From NCBI RefSeq assembly GCF_024808875.1, contig NZ_JANUCT010000002.1, forward strand, positions 149,660-213,659: 64,000 nucleotides of DNA, in the 5' to 3' direction. Below the pieces are notes generated by a model. That model was not told where the DNA came from. It made no database searches and saw nothing but the letters and a program-made list of their open reading frames with translations. Shown in pieces: positions 25,520-34,238 of this stretch (position 1 is the stretch's first letter; each line of letters begins with the position of its first letter). Both the position numbers and the translations under genes were made by a program. The stretch is from Methylohalomonas lacus (GTDB lineage Bacteria; Pseudomonadota; Gammaproteobacteria; Methylohalomonadales; Methylohalomonadaceae).

Positions 25520-26236
25520 TCAGTGTTCGCGCCGCGCGTGCAGCAGGTAATTAATTGCGGTCGAGCGGCCGATGTAGGCGCGGTTGAGCCCCGGCAGGTA
25601 GGTCAGGCCGCTGATGTCGCGGACCTGCAACTGTTGCTGCCGGCAGCCGGCGGCGAGCTCAGCGGGGCGGATGAAATAGCTGTAGTCGTGGGTCCCGCGC
25701 GGCAGCAGACCGGTGACGTATTCCGCGCCGATGATGGCGAAGGCGTAGGCGGCGGCGCTGCGGTTCAGGGTCGACAACACCAGGTCGCCGCCCGGCTTGA
25801 GCAGCCGGGCGCAGTCGGCGATGATCTGGCCCGGCGTCTCGACATGTTCGAGCATCTCCAGGCAGGTGATCACGTCAAAGCGCGTCTCACCGTCCGCCAG
25901 CAGATCGGCGCTGCTGCCGTGAATGTAGTCGATCGCCAGTGATTGCTGGCGGGCGTGATCGCGGGCAACCGCGATGAGTTCGTCGGCCACATCGACACCG
26001 GTAACGTGTGCGCCGCGCGCGGCCATGGCCTCGCATAACAGACCGCCGCCGCAGCCCAGATCCAGTACTTGCTTGCCGGCCAGCTGACAACGCGCATCGA
26101 TGTATTCGAGCCGGATCGGATTGATGACATGCAGGGTGCGCAGCGCGCCGTCACTGTCCCACCAGTCGTCGGCATGGCGGGCGAACGGCGTGGCGGCCGC
26201 AGGCGCCTGGGTTGGATTGTCTGCCTCTGTTGTCAT
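25520..26236 (-). CDS. ubiG: Ubiquinone biosynthesis O-methyltransferase UbiG
   Basis: SAM-dependent methyltransferase for both O-methylations in ubiquinone synthesis. The 238-residue protein has WWDSDGALRTLHVINPIRLEYI, SAM motif VLDLGCGGGLLCEAMA, MLEHVETPG and LPRGTHDYSYFIRPAEL, all strongly UbiG-specific. The frame is open upstream to 26332; the ATG at 26236 gives the usual length. It is followed by gph with a 14-base gap and is divergent from mlaA. Ubiquinone is the acceptor of the succinate dehydrogenase encoded nearby. Confidence 0.95.
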   Translation of the reverse strand: MTTEADNPTQAPAAATPFARHADDWWDSDGALRTLHVINPIRLEYIDARCQLAGKQVLDLGCGGGLLCEAMAARGAHVTGVDVADELIAVARDHARQQSLAIDYIHGSSADLLADGETRFDVITCLEMLEHVETPGQIIADCARLLKPGGDLVLSTLNRSAAAYAFAIIGAEYVTGLLPRGTHDYSYFIRPAELAAGCRQQQLQVRDISGLTYLPGLNRAYIGRSTAINYLLHARREH

Positions 26237-26450
26237 GGCTGGTGGTACCAGTTTCTCATCACCGGGTTCAAAAACGCTCATTGTACCCGCGAAGGCGGGC
26301 TGGTGGCTAAATGGATCAGCCGCGACAGGCATGGATTTTTACGCCTGCTTAAGGTAGATTTTGCAGCGTGGAGGACGCTGATACATGTACGCTGGATAGC
26401 GCTGGCTGCATATAGAAGCACAACGTAAAAAATACTAAGGGCGAAAGGGA

Positions 26451-27224
26451 ATGAATAGAAGGCTGCCAACAACAAGAATGATGCGCCTGCTGGCCGGTTT
26501 GGGCTTGCTCGTGCTGCTGGCCGGTTGCGCCAGTTCGGGCGACCCGCGTGACCCGCTGGAAGGTTTCAACCGCGGTGTTTACCAGTTCAACGAGGGTGCG
26601 GATGAATACGTGATCCACCCGATCGCCCGCGGCTACAAGACCGTTACCCCGGAAATCGTCGATGATGGCGTGACCAACTTCTTTGGTAACCTGGGTGAGA
26701 TCGTCAATTTCGTCAACAACCTGCTGCAGTTCAAGGTTGAAGGCTCGATCATGACCGTGAGCCGTTTCATGATCAACACAACCATCGGCATCGGCGGTTT
26801 CTTCGATGTTGCCGGCGAAGCCGGGATTCCGCGCTATAAGGAGGATTTCGGCCAGACCCTGGGTTACTGGGGCGTCGGCTCCGGCCCCTACGTGGTGCTG
26901 CCGCTGCTCGGACCGAGCAGCGTGCGCGATACCGGCGGCCTGGTGGCGGACGGTTTTCTCAACCCGATCGCCTACATCGACGACGATGCCTGGCAGTACA
27001 GCCTGATCGCACTGGGCTTTATCGACGTCAAGGCCGATATGATGCGCACGCGTGATCTGCTGAGTGAAGCCGCACTGGATGAATACGATTTCGTCAAAAC
27101 CGCCTACTTCGAGCGGCGCGAGAACCAGATCAACGATGACGCCGAGGGTGAAGGTTCGATGATGTACCCGGGTTACGATGAAACCTTTGGCCAAGATGAC
27201 CTGGACGGCGCGCAGGACGAATAG
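26451..27224 (+). CDS. mlaA: MlaA (VacJ) outer-membrane lipoprotein
   Basis: Outer-membrane lipoprotein of the Mla system that removes mislocalised phospholipids from the outer leaflet. The 257-residue protein has a lipoprotein signal with LLAGC, so Cys26 is the lipidated residue. Then come DPLEGFNRGVYQFNE, FGNLGEIVNFVNNLLQFK, TTIGIGGFFDVA and DFGQTLGYWGVGSGPYVVLPLLGPSSVRD, all highly conserved in the family, and an acidic tail. AAGGGA just before the ATG acts as ribosome-binding site. No other mla gene is in the window. It has its own terminator. Confidence 0.96.
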   Translation: MNRRLPTTRMMRLLAGLGLLVLLAGCASSGDPRDPLEGFNRGVYQFNEGADEYVIHPIARGYKTVTPEIVDDGVTNFFGNLGEIVNFVNNLLQFKVEGSIMTVSRFMINTTIGIGGFFDVAGEAGIPRYKEDFGQTLGYWGVGSGPYVVLPLLGPSSVRDTGGLVADGFLNPIAYIDDDAWQYSLIALGFIDVKADMMRTRDLLSEAALDEYDFVKTAYFERRENQINDDAEGEGSMMYPGYDETFGQDDLDGAQDE

Positions 27225-27236
27225 AAAACGCTTATC

Positions 27237-27266
27237 CCCGCCGGCTATTGGCCGGCGGGTTCCTTT
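27237..27266 (+). terminator. Terminator after mlaA
   Basis: CCCGCCGGC (27237-27245) and GCCGGCGGG (27251-27259) form a perfect 9-bp stem with a 5-base loop, followed by TTCCTTT. Confidence 0.8.
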
Positions 27267-27302
27267 CACATGATTGTCGGCACTGCGGGCTGCGCCCGCC
27301 GG

Positions 27303-27671
27303 TCACCCGGCGAGCAGCATCACCACTACGATCAGTGCGATAACCAGTGCCGCTATGATGGCGAGGCGCGGCCATAACGAGGTTCCGCTTAACTTGATGG
27401 GCTGGGCCTGCCGGTGTAACAGTTCGCCGGCATCCATGCGGTTCAGCATCACGGTCTGGTTATTGCGAAAGGTTTTGGCGCTGATCGCTTCCTCGCCGGC
27501 CGCCGCCCTGGGCGTGGTATAATTGGCTTGCGTGACCGGTTCCGGCGACTCACCGCGGAGAATTGCTTCCAGGTAGTTCGTGCGCGCCTCGCGATAGCTT
27601 TGCCGGTCGAGCTGGCCCTCGGCATACTGCCTGGCGAGTTGTCGCAGTCCGGTTGCTTCCAAACTCGTCAT
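27303..27671 (-). CDS. Small tail-anchored membrane protein of unknown function
   Basis: A 122-residue protein that I do not recognise as a named family. The N-terminal half is soluble and helical (LRQLARQYAEGQLDRQSYREAR); the middle is Ala/Gln-rich; a single C-terminal membrane segment (RLAIIAALVIALIVVVMLLAG) ends the protein. It starts seven bases after the PP2C phosphatase stop, so it is probably translated with it. It may act as a membrane partner or substrate in the phosphatase/cyclase-FHA signalling cluster; that is inference from position only. Confidence 0.75.
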   Translation of the reverse strand: MTSLEATGLRQLARQYAEGQLDRQSYREARTNYLEAILRGESPEPVTQANYTTPRAAAGEEAISAKTFRNNQTVMLNRMDAGELLHRQAQPIKLSGTSLWPRLAIIAALVIALIVVVMLLAG

Positions 27672-27677
27672 GATCTT

Positions 27678-28463
27678 TCAGAAAATATCGACCACGACGA
27701 CAGTGATGTTGTCGGCAGCTTTGCGTGTCAGCGACAGGTCGACCAGATTATTGGCGGCCGCCCCGGTATCACCATCGGCAAGGAGGTCGCGAATTTCCAG
27801 ATCGGTGACATGCTTGGTCAGGCCGTCGCTGCATAACAGAAAGCGATCACCTGAGCGCAGGTTGCACATGTCCATGTCCAGAAACAGCTCGTCCGCGGCG
27901 CCGACCGCGCGCGTGATCATGTTGGCGTGCGGGTGATGGCTTGCTTCCTCGCGTGAGATCAGGCCCTGCTCGACGTATAGCTCTACCTGCGAATGATCGG
28001 CGGACAGCTGCTGCAGCTGGTCCTCGCGATGCCGGTAAATACGGCTGTCACCGGCCCAGATGAAAACGCCTAGATCACGGTAGGTGAGCAATGCGACCAC
28101 CGTGCTGCCGATGGTCAGGCGCTGCCCCCCTTCTGTGGCCTTTTCGATGAGGTGCTGGTTAACCTGTAGCAACTGGTCCTCGATCTGGCTGATGCGCTGG
28201 GGCAGCGAATCTTCGTCTGTTACCTGATTGAGGCTGTCGACGATCATCTGACTGGCAACATCGCCGGCGGAATGTCCACCCATGCCATCGGCTACCGCCC
28301 AGAGTCCAATATCGCTGCGTTCGAGAAAGGAATCCTCGTTGTGCCTACGGATCTTGCCGACATGTGTCAGTCCGGCTGAGCGCCAGTGCAGTTCCTTGGC
28401 GGTGGATGGTTCGTTGTGCTTCGGTTCGATCACTGCGATGCCTTTATTGAATCCGATATCCAT
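27678..28463 (-). CDS. PP2C-family serine/threonine phosphatase
   Basis: A 261-residue metal-dependent protein phosphatase (PppA/Stp1 type). The motifs are all present: THVGKIRRHNEDSF, AVADGMGGHSAGDVAS, the FIWAGDSRIYRHR strand, LLCSDGLTKHV and the C-terminal AADNITVVVVDI with its metal-binding Asp. It would remove phosphate from Ser/Thr in the cytoplasm. No protein kinase is encoded in the window. It is the middle gene of a three-gene run behind a cyclase-FHA protein. FHA domains bind phosphothreonine, which fits a phospho-signalling unit. Confidence 0.93.
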   Translation of the reverse strand: MDIGFNKGIAVIEPKHNEPSTAKELHWRSAGLTHVGKIRRHNEDSFLERSDIGLWAVADGMGGHSAGDVASQMIVDSLNQVTDEDSLPQRISQIEDQLLQVNQHLIEKATEGGQRLTIGSTVVALLTYRDLGVFIWAGDSRIYRHREDQLQQLSADHSQVELYVEQGLISREEASHHPHANMITRAVGAADELFLDMDMCNLRSGDRFLLCSDGLTKHVTDLEIRDLLADGDTGAAANNLVDLSLTRKAADNITVVVVDIF

Positions 28464-28527
28464 TTCTGTGCCTTGACTGTCGACTCAGCTGGCTTTGACC
28501 TGGCGGTCGCGATGCTGCTGAAGTTTC

Positions 28528-29427
28528 CTAGCTGTATTCATGACTGAAATGTACAACCTCGGTGGGTTTATCGTTGAATGCCCGACCGAGACTGATACAG
28601 CCGGTCCCCGACAGCGGCATCTCTTCGCGTCGCAGGAAAGCATCGCCGTTATCATTGATGCGTACATGCGTACCATTGGTGCTCTGGTCGATAATGATGA
28701 ATTTCTCGCGTCGCAGTTCGATGCGCACATGCTGGCGCGAGGCGAGTTTTTCATTGATGGACAGGTCACAGCCCTGGCTACGGCCGATCACGATCGATGA
28801 ACGATCGTGATCCAGCACGATGACCTGGCCGTTATAGTTAAGATGCAGTTTGACCTGCGATGGTTTCTTGTCGTCCGGCAGCATCCCGGCGGCCATGCGC
28901 GTGACGTCGTCCTGCTGCCAGATGATCTCGTAAATGTCGACGCCACCCTGCTTGCCCTTCAGGGAGGCGTGATCGACGAAGCGCGTACCGGCCTGCATGA
29001 CCGACGGCAGTAGATCGATGGTACTCTTGGTCGTCATGATCTGCCGCGCCTTGGCCAGGGCGGTCATGCGCGCAGCGGTATTTACGGCATCGCCGAAGAT
29101 ATCACCGGATTCGCTGAGTGCGGGACCGAAATGCATGCCGATGCGGATGGTGATCGGATCACTATTGGCATCCGTTTCGTCTTCAAGAATCTCGTGCATC
29201 TCGCAGGCTGCTGTAGCAGCATCGGCGGCGCTGTCAAACGTACACATGATTTCGTCACCGATGGTCTTGATGACAGTGCCGTTGAAGCGCCTGGTAACGC
29301 CGGCAATCGTATCAAGCGTTGTGGTGATGAGGGACTGGGCCGTCGAGTCGCCCAACACTTCATAAAGCGTGGTGCTGCCGCTTATATCGGCAAAAAGAAT
29401 GGCTATGTTCGTCGTTGTCGGGGCCAT
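28528..29427 (-). CDS. Class III adenylate/guanylate cyclase fused to an FHA domain
   Basis: A 299-residue soluble two-domain protein. Residues about 6-170 are a class III nucleotide cyclase catalytic domain: metal-binding Asp14 (LFADISGST) and Asp58 (KTIGDEIM), Lys54, then IRIGMHFGPA and GDIFGDAVNTAARM. Residues about 190-290 are a forkhead-associated domain (IVIGRSQGCDLSINEKLASRQHVRI, STNGTHV) that binds phosphothreonine. Likely output is cAMP (or cGMP) made under control of a phosphorylated partner. The PP2C gene 64 bases downstream could reverse that phosphorylation. The substrate base is not assigned. Confidence 0.92.
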   Translation of the reverse strand: MAPTTTNIAILFADISGSTTLYEVLGDSTAQSLITTTLDTIAGVTRRFNGTVIKTIGDEIMCTFDSAADAATAACEMHEILEDETDANSDPITIRIGMHFGPALSESGDIFGDAVNTAARMTALAKARQIMTTKSTIDLLPSVMQAGTRFVDHASLKGKQGGVDIYEIIWQQDDVTRMAAGMLPDDKKPSQVKLHLNYNGQVIVLDHDRSSIVIGRSQGCDLSINEKLASRQHVRIELRREKFIIIDQSTNGTHVRINDNGDAFLRREEMPLSGTGCISLGRAFNDKPTEVVHFSHEYS

Positions 29428-29813
29428 GCTGATTGTGTTGTCGATGAATTAAGTCTGCCGCTGCCAGTTCCCTCGCGCCAGGGCAGCGGAAGCAGGTCAT
29501 GCATGGCTGGCCTCAACTGACCCGGTCAGCGTATGCTCGTTACCCGTGCGCTTCGAATTGCCCCGTTCCCCCACATTGACAGGGTCGCGCTCGAGTGCAC
29601 GACCCGTGTCAACTGCCTTACTATAGCCATTCATCTCCGCCAAGTCATCAGCCGGTTGGCTACAGGACCGGCGTTCGGAATCGATGGTCTATCGATTGTG
29701 CCTTGCGCCATGCATACGGACATGTCGTGGCCGGTCTTGCTCAGGGCAATAAAAGGCCCTGTTTCTCATTGGCCGAGTGATGAATGTTGATATAGCCAGT
29801 CAATTAGTGTACT
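29428..29813. other. Gene-free stretch with one inverted repeat
   Basis: No convincing coding region. TTGACAGGGTCG (29576-29587) and CGACCCGTGTCAA (29600-29612) form a 12-bp stem with one bulge and a 12-base loop. It is not followed by a T-run. The stretch separates the cyclase gene from a transposase remnant and may be decayed mobile DNA. Confidence 0.5.
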
Positions 29814-30280
29814 TCACGCTTTACCGGGAAAGGCGGCCTGGATCTTCGGGAAGAAGCAGTCGTTGTTGCGATAGCCATAGGCCATGCGCTTGATGACCTT
29901 GATGTGGTTGTTCATGCCTTCGAGGTGCTACTGTCCAGCGCCGTTCGGCGCTTTGGACCTCCGGTGCACGCCACAGGCTTTTGAGCAGGTCCTTGAGCAG
30001 GTTGGTTATGTGCAGGGTCTGACTGTCGGCCAGCAGTCCGTCGAGGATCACGGCCTTATGGTCGCCAGGTCAGTTGCGGTTGTACAGTAGCAGCCAGCGT
30101 CTGCTTGATGACTCGGCGGGCGGCCTGTCATGGCGCAGCTGGTTGGCCTGGTCGATGAGCTCGTGGCCGAACATGGCGATGACGTGGAACAGGTTGTAGA
30201 CGATATCGGCGTAGCATAGTGCGCCTGGAACTCGAGGTCGAAGGCGGAGTTCATGTCCATGGCCTCGACCTTTCGGCAAT
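29814..30280 (-). pseudogene. ISL3-family transposase remnant (C-terminal part, frameshifted)
   Basis: Read on the minus strand in shifting frames, the DNA encodes pieces in transposase order. AMDMNSAFDLEF comes first, then YNLFHVIAMFGHELID, QANQLRHDRP, RWLLLYNRN with a stop, LLADSQTLHITNLLKDLLKSLW, and finally NNHIKVIKRMAYGYRNNDCFF ending before TGA at 29814-29816. These blocks are characteristic of the DDE catalytic region and C-terminus of ISL3-type transposases. Frame changes and a stop show it is dead. The 5' half is missing, and I could not place terminal inverted repeats. Confidence 0.8.
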
Positions 30281-30416
30281 TTGGACCCAGCTACATGAAG
30301 AATGGCTGCCTCGCCTCGCGCAGGGCTTGGTTTCGGCCGTGTCGTATCAAACCGACTGTAACTCGTTGGCGCTACCGCCTCTCGTCAGAGTGTCACGTTA
30401 AGCTGCGATTAAGCTG

Positions 30417-30444
30417 ATAAAAACCCCGGTCGGACCGGGGTTTC
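30417..30444 (-). terminator. Terminator of the Sel1-repeat gene
   Basis: On the minus strand AAACCCCGGTC pairs with GACCGGGGTTT across a two-base centre, followed by TTTAT. It begins three bases after the stop of the gene at 30447-30962. Confidence 0.85.
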
Positions 30445-30446
30445 AT

Positions 30447-30962
30447 CTACTCGTTGGGAATACTCTTGGCCTGGCCGGTTTCGCCTTCCTTGGGACCGTA
30501 CTTGTCGATGTATTCCGCGCTGAGCTTCTCGGCTTCCGACAGCTGTTCCTCGTTCAGGTTGCTTTTGGCGGACTCGATGCCGTTGGCGGAAGCGGCATGC
30601 TTGTGCGAGGCGCCGGTCTTGTACCAGACATAGGCACGCTCATAATCACGCGGTACGCCTTCACCCTTCATGTACAGCCGGGCCAGGTTGTACTGGGCCT
30701 GGGGAATGCCTTGCTCGGCCGACTTGCGCAACCATTTGCTGGCTTCTTCGACGTCCTGGCTCGTACCCTGGCCTTTGAGATACATCATGCCCAGGTAATA
30801 CTGCGCGTAGCCATGGTCAGCGGTTTCCGAGAGTGACTGCATGGTGGTAAATGCCTTGTCGTATTCACCCATCAGATAGGCCACAACCCCCTGGTTGAAA
30901 TCCGCCCACGCGGACATATTCAGCGAAAAGAACAGCACTAGACCGTAAACAATCTTTTTCAT
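30447..30962 (-). CDS. Secreted Sel1-repeat (TPR-like) protein
   Basis: A 171-residue protein with a clear signal peptide (MKKIVYGLVLFFSLNMSAWA, cleavage before DF). It has about three Sel1-like repeats, for example AQYYLGMMYLKGQGTSQDVEEA and AQYNLARLYMKGEGVPRDYERA. Such helical solenoids act in protein-protein contacts, usually in the periplasm. The C-terminus (LSAEYIDKYGP) is polar. It is a single gene with its own terminator, divergent from acuI; its partner is unknown. Confidence 0.88.
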   Translation of the reverse strand: MKKIVYGLVLFFSLNMSAWADFNQGVVAYLMGEYDKAFTTMQSLSETADHGYAQYYLGMMYLKGQGTSQDVEEASKWLRKSAEQGIPQAQYNLARLYMKGEGVPRDYERAYVWYKTGASHKHAASANGIESAKSNLNEEQLSEAEKLSAEYIDKYGPKEGETGQAKSIPNE

Positions 30963-31147
30963 GGGATAATCCCTGTTATAGGTTGGTCTTGAAAATGGAC
31001 TTCATTAAAATCGTTTGTCCGGCCGGTGACCGGGCGCCGGGCAGCCGATTTTTGTAGTGGTTACGCCTGATTAGTCCCGGCAGGCGCAAAATTGTTTCAT
31101 CGCCACCGGCGAAAGTAAATATTGACCCTATTCGACAGGTAACTGCC

Positions 31148-32143
31148 ATGACGGAATTCTCCGCTTTCAGAGTCCACGAGCAGGATGGCGAGGTGCGCGG
31201 CGCACTGGAGCCGGTTGTGCTGGAATCGCTCTCGGCCGGCGAGGTCGTCATCCGCGCGGCTTGGTCGAGCGTCAATTACAAGGATGCCCTGGCGGCGACC
31301 GGCAAGGGCCGCATCATACGCCAATTTCCGCGCATCGCCGGTATCGATGTCGCCGGCACAGTACACAGCTCGGACGACAGCCGCTTCCGCCCCGGCGACG
31401 CGGTGCTGGTGACCGGCTATGACTTCGGCGTCGACCACGACGGCGGCTATGCCGAGTACTGCCGCGTACCGGCCGAGTGGGTGGTGCCGCTGCCGGACGG
31501 GCTCGGCCTGCGCGAGGCCATGATTCTCGGCACTGCCGGCCTGACAGCCGCGATCTGTATCCAGCGCATGGAAACCAACGGCCAGGCGCCGCATCAAGGG
31601 TCGATCGTGGTCACCGGCGCCAGCGGCGGCGTCGGCAGCTTTGCCATCGACATGCTCGCCGGGCTCGGTTACCGGGTTACCGCGCTGACCGGCAAGGACA
31701 GCGAACACGACTATCTGAAATCGCTGGGTGCGGCCGATATCCTTGACCGCACCAGCCTGGATACCGGCAGCAAGCCGATGGAAAAGGCGCTGTGGGCCGG
31801 TGCGGTCGACAATGTCGGCGGCGAGATTCTGACCTGGCTGACGCGCACCACCCAGCCATGGGGCAACATCACCGCGGTCGGTCTGGCCGGCGGCACCGAG
31901 CTCAAGACGACCGTGATGCCTTTTATCCTCCGTGGCGTCGCGCTGCTCGGGGTAACGTCCTCGGGCTGCCCGACGGCCCTGCGCCACCGGCTCTGGCAGC
32001 GCCTGGCGACCGACCTGAAGCCGCGTCATCTCGAGCGCATTGTTAGCCGCGAGGTAGAACTCGCCGATCTGCCGCAGGTTTTCGACGACATGCTGGCCGG
32101 CAAGACCTCGGGCCGGACTCTGGTGAAAATCGCCGGTGAATGA
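31148..32143 (+). CDS. acuI: Acrylyl-CoA reductase-like MDR oxidoreductase (AcuI/YhdH)
   Basis: Zinc-free medium-chain reductase of 331 residues. SSVNYKDALAATGKGRI, FPRIAGIDVAGTV, LGTAGLTAAICIQRME and the NADPH-binding VTGASGGVGSFAIDML are hallmarks of the YhdH/AcuI subgroup, which reduces acrylyl-CoA to propionyl-CoA with NADPH. Its role here may be detoxification of acrylate from DMSP or other sources; this is a family-based guess. It stands alone upstream of leuC, separated by 222 bases that include a REP-like element. Confidence 0.92.
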   Translation: MTEFSAFRVHEQDGEVRGALEPVVLESLSAGEVVIRAAWSSVNYKDALAATGKGRIIRQFPRIAGIDVAGTVHSSDDSRFRPGDAVLVTGYDFGVDHDGGYAEYCRVPAEWVVPLPDGLGLREAMILGTAGLTAAICIQRMETNGQAPHQGSIVVTGASGGVGSFAIDMLAGLGYRVTALTGKDSEHDYLKSLGAADILDRTSLDTGSKPMEKALWAGAVDNVGGEILTWLTRTTQPWGNITAVGLAGGTELKTTVMPFILRGVALLGVTSSGCPTALRHRLWQRLATDLKPRHLERIVSREVELADLPQVFDDMLAGKTSGRTLVKIAGE

Positions 32144-32173
32144 CTGCGGTAGCGCTGGCGTCCACCAACCCAT

Positions 32174-32199
32174 TGCAGGAGCGGCGCCCCCGCCGCGAA
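32174..32199. repeat. REP-like palindromic element upstream of leuC
   Basis: TGCAGGAGCGGCGCCCCC followed by GCCGCGAA contains a GCGGCG/CGCCGC stem (32181-32186 with 32191-32196) and the conserved TGCAGGAGCGGC head. It resembles the GTAGGAGCGGC-type REP sequences of pseudomonads and xanthomonads. Only one copy is seen here. Confidence 0.6.
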
Positions 32200-32365
32200 G
32201 AATGGTCAAATCTCCGCCATAATCGGCGTTCTCTTCGGCCCGTGGTCGGGCCTACTACCGGGGCCGTGCCCGGACGCGCAATGTTTGCCGCGGTGCGATA
32301 AAATAGGCGTTTTTCCAGTCCGCCCGCTAGAGGCGGAGCGAATCACCAACTACTATCGTTGAGAC

Positions 32366-33796
32366 ATGGCAGGCAAGACACTTTACGACAAGATCTGGGA
32401 CGCGCACGTCGTCGAGGACTACGGCGACGACACGGCGTTGATTTACATCGACCGGCAGCTCATCCACGAGGTGACCTCGCCGCAGGCGTTCGAGGGCCTG
32501 AAGCTGGCCGGGCGCCAGCCCTGGCGCCTGGCCGCCAACCTGGCGGTACCGGATCACAACGTGCCGACGCGCAACCGCGAGAACATCGAGGATCCGGTGT
32601 CACGTCTGCAGCTGCAGACGCTGGACCAGAACTGCACCGACTTCGGCATTACCAAGATCGAGATGCTGGATCGCCGCCAGGGCATCGTCCATGTTATCGG
32701 CCCGGAGCAGGGTGCCTGTTTGCCGGGCATGACCATTGTCTGCGGTGATTCACACACTTCCACTAACGGCGCGCTGGGTGCGCTGGCGTTCGGCATCGGC
32801 ACGTCCGAAGTCGAGCACGCGCTCGCCACGCAGACGCTGATCCTGCGCAAGGCGAAGAACATGCGCGTCACCGTGCGTGGCCACGTCGGTACCGGCATCA
32901 CCGCCAAGGACATCATGCTGGCGATCATCGGCAAGATCGGTACCGCCGGCGCCACCGGCTATACCATGGAGTTCGCCGGCGAGGCCATCCAGGATCTGTC
33001 CATGGAAGGCCGCATGACCGTCTGCAACATGAGTATCGAGGCCGGCGGCCGTGCCGGCCTGGTGGCCGTCGACGATCGCACCATCGATTATGTGAAAGGC
33101 CGGCCGATGGCGCCATCCGGCGAACTCTGGGATCAGGCCGCAGCCGCCTGGCGCGAGCTGGTCAGCGACGCTGACGCCGTATTCGACAAGGAAGTGGTGC
33201 TCGACGCCGAAGACATCCAGCCACAGGTCACCTGGGGGACGTCGCCGGAAATGGTCGTACCGGTCGGTGCGTGCGTACCGGATCCGGCCGACGAGGCGGA
33301 TACCAGCAAACGCGAGGGCATGCAGCATGCGCTGAAATACATGGCACTGGAAGCGGGCACGCCGATCACGGACATCAAGCTCGACAAGATATTCATCGGC
33401 TCGTGCACCAACGCCCGCATTGAAGATTTGCGTGCCGCAGCCGCCGTCGTGCGCGGTAACCGCATCGCCGTGAATATCAAGGAAGCGATGGTCGTACCCG
33501 GTTCCGGCCTGGTCAAATGGCAGGCGGAAAAGGAAGGCCTCGACAAAATATTCCAGGACGCCGGCTTCCAGTGGCGCGATCCCGGTTGCTCCATGTGCCT
33601 CGGCATGAACCCGGATCGCCTGAGCCCCGGCGAACGCTGCGCCTCGACCTCGAACCGCAACTTCGAGGGTCGCCAGGGTGCCGGCGGCCGCACGCACCTC
33701 GTCAGCCCGGCCATGGCCGCGGCAGCCGCAATCGCCGGTCACTTCGTCGACGTCCGGAAATTCGTCGAGGAAAATACCGAGGCGGCGGCGCTATGA
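32366..33796 (+). CDS. leuC: 3-isopropylmalate dehydratase large subunit
   Basis: Aconitase-family [4Fe-4S] subunit that isomerises 2- to 3-isopropylmalate in leucine synthesis. The 476-residue protein begins [13 protein letters not shown], has [35 protein letters not shown] (first cluster Cys) and [13 protein letters not shown] (the other two cluster Cys). The length is normal. The partner leuD starts 442 bases downstream; in most bacteria the two genes are adjacent or overlap. Here a four-helix-bundle gene and heptamer repeats separate them. Confidence 0.97.
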   Translation: MAGKTLYDKIWDAHVVEDYGDDTALIYIDRQLIHEVTSPQAFEGLKLAGRQPWRLAANLAVPDHNVPTRNRENIEDPVSRLQLQTLDQNCTDFGITKIEMLDRRQGIVHVIGPEQGACLPGMTIVCGDSHTSTNGALGALAFGIGTSEVEHALATQTLILRKAKNMRVTVRGHVGTGITAKDIMLAIIGKIGTAGATGYTMEFAGEAIQDLSMEGRMTVCNMSIEAGGRAGLVAVDDRTIDYVKGRPMAPSGELWDQAAAAWRELVSDADAVFDKEVVLDAEDIQPQVTWGTSPEMVVPVGACVPDPADEADTSKREGMQHALKYMALEAGTPITDIKLDKIFIGSCTNARIEDLRAAAAVVRGNRIAVNIKEAMVVPGSGLVKWQAEKEGLDKIFQDAGFQWRDPGCSMCLGMNPDRLSPGERCASTSNRNFEGRQGAGGRTHLVSPAMAAAAAIAGHFVDVRKFVEENTEAAAL

Positions 33797-33798
33797 AG

Positions 33799-33822
33799 TG
33801 ATCAGTGATTAGTAATTAGATA
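33799..33822. repeat. Heptamer tract after leuC
   Basis: After the leuC stop the DNA reads GTGATC, AGTGATT, AGTAATT, AGATAAA, degenerate GGTGATT-family heptamers. A facing tract (ATTCACC, AATAACC, AGTTACC, AATTAC) lies at 34208-34234, directly before leuD. The two bracket the inserted gene. Confidence 0.65.
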
Positions 33823-33849
33823 AAGGATACCCGAGCATGGAGCGCTCCG

Positions 33850-34203
33850 ATGAAAACCCACAGGGATTTGGATGTCTGGCACATTGCCATAGAGCTTGCT
33901 GAAAATATCTATGTGTTAACGCGAGAATTTCCAAATCAGGAAATCTACGGTCTGGTTTCACAGATTCGCCGGTCTGCGGTTTCAATTAGTGCCAACCTTG
34001 CAGAAGTTGGGGCAAGGAATACGCGAAAGGAATTTCTACAGTTTCTTTATTATGCAAGAGCTTCGAGCAGTGAGCTTGATACCCTTCTCGAAATTGCAAA
34101 GCGGCCAAATATGGCTGAACAGGGAAAGATTAAATAGGCAAAGGATCAAAACCTGGTAATCACCCGGATGCTGAATGCATTGATCAGAAAATTGAAGAGT
34201 TGA
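33850..34203 (+). pseudogene. Four-helix-bundle (23S rRNA intervening-sequence type) protein gene with in-frame amber stop
   Basis: The frame encodes a protein of the four-helix-bundle/S23 family, known from 23S rRNA intervening sequences and as scattered genes. It begins THRDLDVWHIAIELAENIYVL and continues FPNQEIYGLVSQIRRSAVSI, SANLAEVGARNTRKEFLQFL and ASSSELDTLLEIAKR. A TAG at 34135-34137 ends it after 95 residues. The same frame then continues as AKDQNLVITRMLNALIRKLKS to a TGA at 34201-34203. That is the expected last helix and gives the usual 117-residue length. One nonsense change therefore explains the truncation. GGAG lies seven bases before the ATG. GC is lower than in its neighbours. 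Function of the family is unknown. Confidence 0.85.
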
Positions 34204-34207
34204 AACC

Positions 34208-34238
34208 ATTCACCAATAACCAGTTACCAATTACTTAA
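34208..34238. repeat. Heptamer tract before leuD
   Basis: Reverse-orientation heptamers ATTCACC, AATAACC, AGTTACC, AATTAC end four bases before the leuD ATG. They occupy the place where a ribosome-binding site should be; no AGGAG-like sequence is visible there. Confidence 0.65.

Noticed and set aside
26349..27269. 306-residue minus-strand open frame over mlaA
   Set aside because: Antisense to an intact lipoprotein gene with signal and conserved blocks.
31097..32209. 370-residue minus-strand open frame over acuI
   Set aside because: Antisense of a clear MDR reductase; no recognisable domain.
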